Shown here: in pieces, positions 34,893 to 47,472 of the stretch
Numbering within the stretch: the stretch's first letter is position 1
How the letters are laid out: the number at the start of each line of letters is the position of its first letter
NCBI GenBank assembly: GCA_003344405.1
Contig: NOWV01000179.1
Location: 96,693 to 160,692, forward strand
From: Trichoplax sp. H2
Taxonomy: Eukaryota > Placozoa > Uniplacotomia > Trichoplacea
Direction of reading: 5' to 3'
Length of the DNA: 64,000 bases
Position numbers and translations under genes: made by a program
Notes under the pieces: generated by a model
What the model saw: the letters and a program-made list of their open reading frames with translations, nothing else
Told to the model about the DNA's origin: nothing
Database searches by the model: none

Positions 34893-37800
34893 TATGAAAT
34901 TGATTTGTGAAATTATTCTTCGGATCAGAGTAGACTTACTGAGGATTACTTAGTAAACGCAGCAGGTTTCACTTTATAACTAATAATCTTACGAGAACCA
35001 GATCGGGGGAAGCGATATTAGACGGGAGTAATCTTATTGCCAGTCTAAGGTACGTAAGATCATTCGTTTGATTCACTTCCTATTTTATCTCTGATATGAC
35101 TAACTGAAAACAATTGAAATATTATATAGTAACTTTGAGCTCCAGTAAAACTTAATTATTTATTTAGCTATAGTATTGGAATGGTTAAATTTCATGAATA
35201 TATAAGTTACAGGAAATTACAGTCACAGCATCCATGAATAATTCTAATTAACTATAGGTATTAAACAGCTCCAGACTTGAGGAAGAAAGAATAGATTCTA
35301 CGTGAAAATAGCTAAAAATATTCGCCAATTACTAATTAAAAATAAATATAGCAGGTGCATCACTTACTCTATTGCTTATACTCTATCATGGTCGTGGCAA
35401 TAACAGGATTTTCACACGTTCATTTATTTGTACTAATGCATTCTAATAGTAGCTGTCATTTGATTACGTATTTTTACGTTTATGCTAGGCCATAAATAAC
35501 TTTCTATGACTTTAAAATATAATTAATGACATAGACACCAAGATTAAATAGATGGACCTTGTTAGAAAATCATTATCGCTAGCATAAGGTTTATTATTTT
35601 CGAAATAGTAATGAAATTCGAATTCATTTTTGAGTATTTTAAATGGTTATATGATAGTTTAGATTAGGCGGCATGCAATAGCGATAGGTAGGTAATTTAC
35701 GGTATATTCTACCGCAATATTTTTTGGTAGCTTGATCTCTCAATATATAGAATTAGTAAGACTTGAGCTACATATTTGCTAGGATACATTTTTATAAGTA
35801 ATGAATATTTTATGTCTTTATTGATAAATGTTTCTAAAGATTTTTATCTCGTATTTCAATTTGAGGTTTATTGGTATTATCTAGTCTTAAAATAGCTCTC
35901 TCGTTCAATATAAGTTTCATCTATGAAAATTCTACATTTCCAAGTTGAATTGTACATATTTTAGTTCATAAATATAAAGCACAGGTTAAAAATAACGATA
36001 AATACTGGAATGAAATCTAACTGCAATAGAGCTTATAGTGAGTACTAATCAAGGATGAATAAATATACGACATCTATTTCCTTAACTAATTTAAAAATGA
36101 TTTCAGATGACTAGCATTCTTTCGTCGGTCATACCATGTATTAATATCAAAACCAAAATCAAATTTTGACGATTAATATGATATACTAAATTGAGTAACT
36201 ATAAATGGAATTATACAGCTTATAATAGTCATCTTCATATTGATCGCTATTGGATGCAGATATTGACGTAGTTGGATTATTTATTAACGAAGATATGACG
36301 GATTCGACGGTAAAGTTTAGTGCACATCCGAAATAGTTAATAAACCGTAACATAATATATATTTTTGTTAATACTACGAAGTGCTTACTATATTGAGGTC
36401 TAATATAGTGTAATTATTGATATTTCATTTTAAGGATCATTTACTTAATTAATAAATACATTTTATTAATATTTGTTCTCGATTTCGGAAAGGTATTTAA
36501 TTGATTTATTAGTATAAATAGGCGGATTTGGTGGTAGCGAGTAAACAAACTCTGATAATCAACAATAATGCATAAACGCATTATTGCCTCAATAATTAAC
36601 ATATCCCAGAATTGTAATAAGAATTGAGACTTCCGTAAGTGATATTGAGAAAACTAAGGAGGTCATGAATTACGACAATACTTGCTAAATTGGAAGAATT
36701 TGCCCTGTTGTCGATCTTAATAGGCATAGAAAAATCTTTGATTAAAGCTATTGTAAGCATGCATATATTGCACTAGATTTAATTAAATATACGCGTATGA
36801 CTATATATTATGTTGAAAGTCATAGAGAGTCGATCTATACTTTAGACAAAAGTTATGATATCATTTCACGCATGTCTGGGTAATGCATATTAAATCAAAC
36901 TATCGATTTCCATTCATTAAAGTCATTTCCTAGATCAACATTGTACTATACGTGATAGAAGGCTAGCAGTTACTTCTATTAGGACATACGAGTACTGTAG
37001 ATAGATGCAGTATTTGCGTAATTTAATACCCCTTTAGCAATCCCATAGGAATTAAGAAAAATCGCCAAGAATATCGTGTTTATCACTCTACTAAGCATTA
37101 ATGGTAAGATCTGAGGTGATCCATGGGTATGCCAATAATCTTTAATATCGCTATAGCGAAAACAATGTTATTGGAATTTTTCAATGTATTCGATATTGAC
37201 ATTATCATTATATTTAATAATGAGCAATTGGGCTTAATTGCCGTTTAGACAAATGGTGTAAGCGCTTCGGATATTAACTAGTACACGGGTTTAGTTTATT
37301 TATAAGAGAGTATCCCTTTTAATTAAACAATACATGTGGCTCTTACTGTTCTGCATGTTAGTTGCCACTAGAAAATCTTTGATATTTAATGCCGATTCAT
37401 CGGAATTTATGGTCTGGATGATGTACAAATGGTTACATCGACTTACACAGTGGTGTAAGGATATACAAGGTGGGCTCGCAAATGATAACGGAATTGACAT
37501 AGAGCGTTGGGCTGAATCATGACGTCTAACATTGCTGTTTTCTCCTTAACATTTGTTAAAGTAGCTATATTTTTTGCCGTTTTAAGTCTTGAAGTGGCTA
37601 AAGTTTCATAAGAATAAATAATTACTTTAAAATTGACCCAATCATTAATTAAAATTTTATAGTTAGCTGAGTAGCAATGCTGGCGTATTAAATTATCATC
37701 TCCAAGTTTTAGGTATATTAGATTTTGAACTGTGTATAGTGTGTAATTCATAATCAGCGCTACCGCTGATATAGAATAGTTATAGTAACATGATGGCATA

Positions 37801-38478
37801 ATTATTGAAACTAATACTTTTAATTATTAATTAGATAAATGTTGAATGCAACCATCTATATTTTAGTGATATTAATACAGTATAGGAAATACACGCTAAT
37901 TTGTTATCTTAGATTTATTTGGATTATTAACATCAGATTCTTGGATAACCCTAATTTTTGACCATTATTTTTGATATGAATTATCCGTTATTTCGGTGAT
38001 TCATTACTTATAGCAATAACTTAAATATACATAACGATATGTAAATTTCCAAAGGTCGGAATATGTTTTTACAGTGACCATAGGCATTTTTGACTGACAG
38101 AAGAGAAGAATAATAAAGATGCTAGATTACAAGTCGTGTCGATAGAAATCATAATTTCGACACTATAGAAAGATAGTTAATTTAGGTTTTCGCTCTCTTG
38201 GTTTTACAATAGTCGAAGGCAGATATAATTAAATATGGATAGAGTTTAACTAAAGGATTACTACAGTGTCATCTTGATAGAGTCAGACGGTCAACATCTG
38301 TGTAAACTTGGTATGACTTTCTAATTTGATATATACGAGTAATATCGGACAGTCACTAAAATACGGGTGTGTTCAACTTAGATACTAAACAATAGCCAAC
38401 AGGAATTCTTCTCTGCAGCCAAAAAAGTAACGTAATACTTAAATTTTTAACTAAAACGTTAAAAAAATGTCTAATCTT
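34893..38478. other. Intergenic, with unsupported ORF 37443-37799
   Basis: About 3.6 kb between the start of the astacin gene and the 3' end of TAF12. The only notable open frame is 118 codons on the minus strand (37799-37443). It starts MPSCYYNYSISAVALIMNYT, has no family similarity that I can see and overlaps open frames on the other strand. Promoter elements of the astacin gene should be at the left end; none is obvious. Confidence 0.5.
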
Positions 38479-40888
38479 CTAAACATCGTTAGTTATTTCT
38501 TTCCATGCGACATTGCTTTTTTGATAAGATTCATTCTCTATGGTGAAAGAAATAATGACAGTAAGCTCAGGCTGCGAAACAAGCGTGATACCGCGATGCT
38601 CAGGGACATTACCTGTTTATGAGCTTCAGTAGAAATCAATTTCTTATATGGACGTACTTCATCACATCCCATGCCTGGTATCCACATATTCCATTTATGT
38701 TCTATAAAATGAATGAGATTTATCTTTTGCGGTTCAAGAAAAGCGTTTCATAGGATATGCAGTACTAGATAATATCGGATAAATCCAAACCTAAATGCAG
38801 CATGACATCTTTAACTTCTAACGTATTGGATTTGCGATGCTTAGCGAGAGAGCAAGATCCGCTAACAACGCTTTCGATGAAATCATCAGCTAATTGCAAT
38901 AAATGCTAAAAATATTAAGAATGATATCAATTATTATTTTGTACGTTACGTCGTTTGAGTATGATCAATGCCAAGTATATGTTGTTTAAGTGAGCATTTT
39001 CGTGTAAGATTTTGCACAAAGGTAAAACTACCTCTTCTACATCTTCATCTAATTGCTGGAGAGGATCAACTTCAAGAACAAGTTCTTGCAATCTAGCTTT
39101 GGTTAAGACCTAACGAAGGAGAATTGTTATGATAGGATTTGATCTTCGTTAGCACCTTGTTTCTAGATATAATTATTTGATAAAATGTTAGTTACCTCCT
39201 TTGCTTGAGTGTTGATTGGATCTTTTGCTGATATTAAATGTTAAATAAAAAGCAATATCGTTCAATAAATAAAATAGTGTTTATCAAGAGATACGTAGTT
39301 TGATTAAAGGCCATTAGAGTGTCTTAAGTTTTTACTCTTCTAAGTTAGTAGTCAATATCTAGTATGATATAATGTGCATTGCTATAATTTAGCAAAATGA
39401 TAAATCAATCATTACTTGTAGTGCCATTAGTAGCTGAAAGATTAGTATTGGATTGTACGCTTTTTAAATTAGTTGCTGATACTGATTGATTCTTGAGAAA
39501 TACTGTAGGACTAGCAGGTACACTACTATCGGAAGGTGATAGTAGGGAGGATGATAGCTTTGTGCTAGCCACCATCGGCTGTTGTGATTGCTTTTTTGAT
39601 TGTAAATGTTGCTGAGACTGAAGCATTGGAGATTTCGGCTGTATGGCAGGATTAGTACCAACCATGACCGTGGAAGGGGTGGTCATAGCAGCTGCAATTG
39701 TATGTGGCGAGACCGATGACGGTAATGGAGCGATTGGTTTATGCTATAATAAAATATAAGATTGATAGTTTAATTCTACATCGTCGTTTACCCATTAATA
39801 AGTCTTTATCATACACTAGCTTGTGTTAACAATCCATATTCTGGGGAACCGACAGTAAACATCTAGTAGATCGGGCATGATACATATTAAGGTTTCATGA
39901 TTTCGTTGATGTTATCAACATGATTAATAGCTATTAGACTAGATAATCTTCATTTGATGGATCATCCATGACAGCACATTAAAGTATAGCCCTACTTTGA
40001 CTACATTTGATACGTATTAATACACCTTTTCTATTACTACTTTGGACACGTATTAAGGTTTTCCTGATTTCGTTGACGTTATCAATATGATTTATAGACT
40101 AAATTAGGCAATTTTCATTGTCTGATGAACTTGCTTTGATAATACTGTAGAGTGGCCTATAGCTCTACAATTATTACCGTTAGTTCTGATTTAGTAAAGT
40201 TTGTCAATATATTAATATGCATCGATTGGACTAGACAATCTTCATCATTTGGCGGATCTAGTACACTATTATATTGAAGTGTATCTATACTTTTACTGCT
40301 ATTCGTTCTATAATCTGATTTTACTGATGCTATCGATATGATTAATCTGTAGATTGGGACTAGGCAGTCGTCACTGTGTGCAGATTTTCTAAGATAATAC
40401 ATTGATTGCATTCGTTGTGATCCTGTTAAGGTTGCTAATACTATTATTAAAACGCGTAGATTTGACAAGACAATCATTATCAATCTGACGGAATTTCTAA
40501 AATAATAATACAGTAAATTACAGCTGTGCTTTTACTGCTGTTTGTTGCATAGTCTGATTTCATTGACGTTATTAACATTGACTAGTCGATTGGACTAGAC
40601 AATTTTTCATCGTCTGGTAGATCTTGCACGATGCTCCATTGAACTATACAGTAGGTTTATTTTTACTGCTGTTCGTTTTAGCCTGATTTGGCTGACGTGA
40701 ATCGGTATTATTAATACATTGGACAACAGCTTATTCATCGTCTAATACATCGTTGATGATATTACATTGACTTCTAGTTCCATGTTTACTCCTATTAGTA
40801 CTATAGTCCAAAAGGACATCAGTTAATTACTACCGCAATGCATTGGTTGATTCTTCTTCTCCCTTACCTGTGACTGCTTGTTGTCCAT
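38479..40888 (-). CDS. TAF12: TFIID/SAGA subunit TAF12 (7 exons)
   Basis: Histone-fold subunit of TFIID and SAGA that pairs with TAF4 or ADA1. Exons in transcript order: 40888-40868, 39743-39416, 39227-39196, 39109-39032, 38905-38791, 38701-38613, 38571-38479; phases close, giving 251 aa. The first exon encodes only MDNKQSQ. A Ser/Gln/Thr-rich N-terminal region follows. The histone fold starts about residue 128: [56 protein letters not shown] and [18 protein letters not shown], ending STEAHKQ, nearly identical to animal TAF12. The final exon gives a 30-residue acidic/hydrophobic tail in place of the short basic tail seen in vertebrates. If the last intron is retained, the frame instead continues 24 codons to a stop. 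The last exon is therefore the least certain part. Head-to-head with TRAPPC3, 1070 bp apart. Confidence 0.93.
39880..40830. repeat. Degenerate minisatellite in TAF12 intron 1, unit about 130 bp
   Basis: Six or more diverged copies of CTGATTTCGTTGACGTTATCAACATGATTAATAG followed by GGACTAGACAATCTTCATCGTCTGATGGATC (landmarks near 39905, 40070, 40185, 40315, 40553 and 40683). It fills most of the first intron of TAF12. Confidence 0.8.
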
Positions 40889-41958
40889 CGTCTTGGCAGA
40901 TGATTATCCACTAAATCTACAATCCAGTAAGGATAAGAGAAATTCATTTTTATCGATTAACAACAACTCTATTCCATTCAATTCGACAAGATAATTTTGC
41001 AATAGTCTATTGCTAAGATTGCAGCGCTTGCACTCTTGAATAAAATGGAGCCATTTTACTTTCTTCTTAGCAGCAATTTTTACTCATTCTACCATGACAC
41101 TATCACCTCCAGTACACTTTATGCATAGAGTACATCAGCATGGGATACCATGTTGAATAAGGCTCACCTAGCTTGGAAGTGATCAATCTATCGTCTTCAA
41201 CTGTAGCTTTGATTGGCAGAAAATGGAACTATCTCGTATTTGAAAGCTTGAAAATGGATCAACGATAGCGATGATGGCAGTTAATGACAACTAGATATCC
41301 ATCATGTCTGGCCAGGTAGGCAATGGAGAGAAGAAGGGGAAAGCAATTTGATTGTATAGTGTATGGAACCGGTCCGACAACTTTAAGGCTATAGTATAGA
41401 GTAGAGAGTGAAAAGAGGAATGAAATACAATAGTATCCAAGACCCACTCTGGATGCTGGATGTCGACTCGTCCGTCCAGTCGAGGTCTTGGGTAGACGCT
41501 GGATCATAGACAGACAGACAGAAGGCTAGTGTCGCTTTGCCTAGGATATGACATTACTTTTGCGCAGGAATTTCGACTTTCAAGTCTATTGGCTTAGGAA
41601 CAAGTCAAGTATTGTTCAGCGACACGATAGCCTATCGAGCAAAAGGGATGTCGGTGTTGTAGCACAGATCATTGCTAATACTAAAATAGTACATCACAAG
41701 TGCTTTATAGAACAGTAGACTAGTGGTCATCCTGCGTACATCGACAGAGCATGCGTATGAATCGGCACTGGTGCTATGGCTACCGTTTCAGCCAGCCGCT
41801 CAGCCTCCAAACACTACGGTAGTAGGAGACAGGCAGCACGTTTTCAGATACTTACCTATATCCAACGGGGTTGAGAGCGAAAATTAGCTGCAAAAAATTC
41901 AAGTTGCAACTCGAATTTAGACTCCAAGAAGAGGCAAAGCGAATAGATTAGAGAGAAA
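40889..41958. promoter_or_regulatory. Bidirectional TAF12/TRAPPC3 intergenic region
   Basis: 1070 bp between the start codons of two divergent housekeeping genes, so it must hold both promoters. It is more GC-rich than the average intergenic DNA here and contains runs such as CAGCCAGCCGCTCAGCC-type sequence near 41790-41815 and a GCATGCGT word near 41750. No TATA box is evident close to either start. A minus-strand open frame (41259-41507) has no recognisable similarity. Confidence 0.5.
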
Positions 41959-43174
<1,216 letters not shown>

Positions 43175-44056
43175 TAGGGTGGAGCTGTTTAGCCTTATTG
43201 TTGTATTATTATTTCTTCAATTTTTATTTAATATACCATTACTGCATCCCTGTATTCGCATGCGTGTGCAAACACTCTATACAAGATTATACTGTTTATG
43301 GGAAAATCTTTCACCTATAAGGAATGTAGACCTGTTACTGACTCATTTCTACCACCACTGTTAAATTACCTGAAAAAAATTTTTGTATTATATGATATCA
43401 CAGGTTGCTTTTATGGGCATTACTACAGTAGACGGTATCTTTGTTAACGGGTTCTATTTCATAGTTCCTTTAATTTAACATTGGAGTATACAGTATAGTC
43501 TTTATGTAAGTAATTTCATGGTTTGTTGTTAATTAATACTACTTATGATAATATCATTTATTGCTATAGTTAAATCCTATTAGTAATCTATCTTACAGCA
43601 ATTAGCTGCTATAGTGGCATAAAAAAGTTAGTTATACTGTACGCATAAACATTGTGTACCTTTTCTCAATAATTTGATTGAGAACCAGATGTTTTCTCAT
43701 GAAACTTTATGTTATAACTTTGTGATGCAATCAAAAGACATTTCTCATTGCGTTTTAAAAGTAGAATAGAATTTATTTTCTGATGATATTTTGCATATTA
43801 TAAATACGTGTATGATATTTTAGCTCAGTAATACAGTAATATACTTTGTTTATTATTCTAACAGAGCAAAATAGCTGTTGGGCTATGATAAATGTGATAA
43901 GGATTAATTCCATGAAACAGTTCAGAGATTATCTAACGTAAAGTAATAAAAAATTAGCTATTTACATTGAATTACGCATAAAGAACCCTTCTGTACACGA
44001 TTATTTTTGATTTTAACTTATGATAAAGCAATGAAGGCATGATTGCTGCATATTGA
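43175..44056. other. Convergent 3' intergenic, nothing recognised
   Basis: 882 bp between the stop codons of TRAPPC3 and COQ3, to be shared by both 3' UTRs. AT-rich, with no ORF or repeat of note. Confidence 0.6.
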
Positions 44057-46088
44057 TTAAGCATTAGATTTTTCATAATTTTCACTAGGCTTATGGGCTA
44101 CGATAGCGTAGTTTACTTTAGTGTTGTCAAGCCACCCAGCATTATTTGTTAATGGATTATAGAAAATTCCTCCAATAAAATCCACATTTAGTCCGCCTAT
44201 AATTAGACAATAAAATACAAAGTATATTAATGTATGTGTGCTGGTAATATACCTCTATAGAGCGAGTAGTGAAGTGAAGTGTACTCTTCCTACATACACG
44301 TATACTTGTACGGCGACAAACGTAAATTAAAAGTGTTGAATAAAACAAGTAATTTAAAAGGATTTCTACAACCATGGACGACGCGACGCTAAAGTGCTAT
44401 TTTCTTGATAGTACTCTATATAGCACCTTATTCTTTTATGTTATAGCTTTTACTTTACACATGTTACAGTTATTTTTTCGTAATACTATCAAGATATGTA
44501 TAAATTCTTACATGGACCGTGACATAACCATATACGTACTGTATATTTGCTGTTTATTTAAGTAAAGATTGTATAGATGAAACAAAATATTTTCTTGAGT
44601 TTTGATAATCACAATTGATTTAGAGATAACAGATTTGATAGGCTATACCTTCCTCTAGCTTTTTCGTTAGCTCCTTAGGAGTAATAAATTTCTTCCAATC
44701 ATGACTTCCAGCAGGTATGATTCTAGAAATATATTCGCCGCCAATTATCATTACCGCGTACGATAATGGTGTTCTATTTATGGTCGTAACAATGTGTTTT
44801 CCACCAGGCTGAAATGAGAATCATCGAAGTGGGTTAGTTATCTCATCTTTTCACTTTATGCATAAAATTAATTACTACAGTTATGGATTAATTAACGTAA
44901 AGTATTGAATTATATGATTTAAGATAACAAGAATAATAATAGCTGTCTATCGTCTACTTGCTAATGACTATTTTTGCACAATTTTGGAAAGTGTATTTTT
45001 AGTACTAAATTTAAGAGTACAGTATTATCTTTATTGTATACCTTTAGTGCCTAATTATTTGATCTAAAGTAGCAATAATAACGATTACATATCGTTTACT
45101 GGTAAATTACTATTATTATACGAAATTTTGCTAGCTCGTATTCTTAATGCTAAATTCAGGGATATATTGGTTGGTTTCATTAAATTATTACAATACCTTT
45201 ATCAACTGACAACAGCTAGATACGAATAAATCTACGTTATCAACGTGTTCAATCACTTCTGATGCAATTACAGCATCGAATGATTGTGCGTTTTCTGTCG
45301 TTGTTAGTTGCTCGATTGTTGTACACTGATAAGAAACATTAGCAGCTACTCGATCGCATTTTGAAGCGTGTGCTTTAGCCACATTAATAATTTCAGAAGA
45401 GGCATCAATACCTGTAACTTGGGCTCCAAGTCGTGCTAAAGGCTTGAGATATGGCAAAAATTACAATTAACATTGCAAATAAAATATTGTAATGCATTAT
45501 TTTAACTAAATAGAACATTCTAGGTCAGACTATGTGCTCAGTTAGTAAGAGATTGTAGTTAATGAAGAATATCTATTATAACATCTTTTATTGCACAATA
45601 TGGATTGCAGTCATGTAAGTACGAGTAGTTTTAATTTATTTATTACTATTCTGGTAAGATTAATAGTTACAGTATAATGAAATTCTACCTCGCATAGGAT
45701 ACCACCACCACATCCAACATCTAAGATTTTGTATCCACTCAATGGTCGAGGTTGATCAATTTTGTGAGACTTTTCATCTCCTAGCAAAGCATCTCTTATA
45801 AGTGGAACACGAACCATATTCAATGCATGTAAAGGCATATTTTTATTATTCCACTGCCACCACTTGCTTGCAATATCAGAAAACTGTTTAATTTCCTCCT
45901 CATTGGCTGTTGAAGTGTTTGTGTTATGTCTTTGTGAGCTGATATTGACAGGAAATCGGAGTTTTCCTACATTTCTATCAAGATTTATAACAGCAGTTGC
46001 TGATTATCTGGGCAATTTACAAACGTGGTATTATTACTGCTAGATTAAGAATCTTCCATTGCAGTGTACTGATGCAGGATACGAGCAT
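44057..46088 (-). CDS. COQ3: Ubiquinone biosynthesis O-methyltransferase, mitochondrial (5 exons)
   Basis: COQ3 performs both SAM-dependent O-methylations of the ubiquinone ring on the matrix side of the inner mitochondrial membrane. Exons in transcript order: 46088-46070 (tentative), 45999-45689, 45442-45197, 44808-44649, 44196-44057; phases close, giving 291 aa. Seen: IKQFSDIASKWWQWNNKNMP, MVRVPLIRDALLG, SAM-binding motif I ILDVGCGGGIL (about 98-108), PLARLGAQVTGIDASSE, SFDAVIASEVIEHV, PGGKHIVTTINRTPLSYAVM, HDWKKFITPKEL and GIFYNPL...NYAIVAHK. The order and spacing match human COQ3. The 19-nt first exon is chosen because its phase fits and it gives a basic/hydrophobic leader starting MLVSCITTAVINLDRN that could target mitochondria. 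Its donor (GTACAC) is poor, so the true start may differ. Confidence 0.92.
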
Positions 46089-47472
46089 TAAAAGTGTACA
46101 ATCCGATAGGAGGTGTTGCACACTTTGGAAGATACTCCACCGTACTACTGTATCGTGATTGTATTGTCAGGTACGTGTACACGTACTGGCATTTCTCGTT
46201 TCTTTATTTGGATGTTTAACGTAATGGGCTAAAAGATGTTTCTGCTTTCAATTATCTACTGAACACCTGTACCTCTCATCCATTTCATTTTGATAAGAGG
46301 TAGTTATGATAACATGTTGATGATGTATTACCAGTAGGTAGAAATGCAGAAATTAGACATGAGTAACAAGACTAAGGGATTACGTCATACAAAATTTTGA
46401 CACTCTTGATCTTCGTCGATAACCAATTACAAATTCTAGCTACTTTAGTGTATTATTAAGTGCATAGTATGAATAAATTGTGCTTTACTACTCATCAACA
46501 TCGCTATTGAGTTCGATATACGCGTACTTGTGTAGAACACAATCTACATATTGTGCAAATTTGTTCAGCTCGCAGATACGCATTACAGTAGATCGATGCT
46601 TCGGTTGATTTGTATGTATGAGGGTTATATTCAATACTTTAGCTTACCTGCAAGCATATCCTAGGTGTTTTTTTTGCAAAATAGAATAAATTCTGCATCT
46701 ACTTTCAGCAAAAAGAGATCCCATAATGATGCAGTACAGTAATACGAGTTACGGCAATTTCGAGGGTTGATCGTTGATCTTTTGCATAGGATTGTTCAAA
46801 TACTTTGCTGTAGCCCGTAGGATGCAGCCGATTGCACATAGACTTGCTGTACTTTAGGTACAGTGTCGACGTACCGCCTTAAGCAGTATTAAAGGCATGT
46901 ACTTGTGACATTATTTTTGCTAGCGATGTATTCTGCTGGTGACTGAATAGGGTTAGGTAAGAACCGTTCGCAAAATTTATGTCGCTCCTTGTTGCCTTGA
47001 GTATTGCTTGGATCAATCAGTGGATGGTCATGGGTGACATTATTATTGTACAGACTGCTATAAGTGTGCTACTGAGCAAGGAATGCTGAGCATAGCTCAG
47101 TTCACCCCCATCCGCTTATAATCACAGACTCATACTAAGATCAATCCTGCGCCCATTTCATATGATACAGTATGGGTATCACAGCGCGGTCTGCAACATA
47201 CTGTACAGGCGTCGTGTTTAAGACGTAAAAAGATTTACAGTTAAAAGCTTTTAAGATGTACTGTACACTGTACCCTACAGTATTTGTACTGTACTGTTGA
47301 TGACTGCCTAATGCCTACAGTACTTACACTACGGTTTACAGTACTGTATATTGTGAATACATAAATATATACTGTACAGTATTCCTTAGTCCGGAGCCAT
47401 TTCATCTTACGTAGAAATAGACGAAGGACGATTATTATTACAGTAATATCTAGATTTAAAAGTCATCAAGCA
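46089..47472. other. COQ3/SDF2 divergent intergenic, TACTGTAC-rich right half
   Basis: 1.4 kb between divergent starts. Bases about 46840-47380 are dense in TACTGTAC/GTACAGTA words (for example TTACAGTACTGTATATTG), related in sequence style to the arrays at 2.5-3.1 kb and 61.5-62.5 kb but not clearly tandem. No ORF was identified. Both promoters should lie here. Confidence 0.6.

Noticed and set aside
37300-37799. Overlapping open frames on both strands (62, 66 and 118 codons)
   Set aside because: No similarity and no splice context; frames on both strands suggest a locally stop-poor stretch.
44374-44565. 63-codon hydrophobic plus-strand frame
   Set aside because: It lies in a COQ3 intron on the opposite strand, is Leu/Tyr/Cys-rich by AT bias, and has no family or promoter support.
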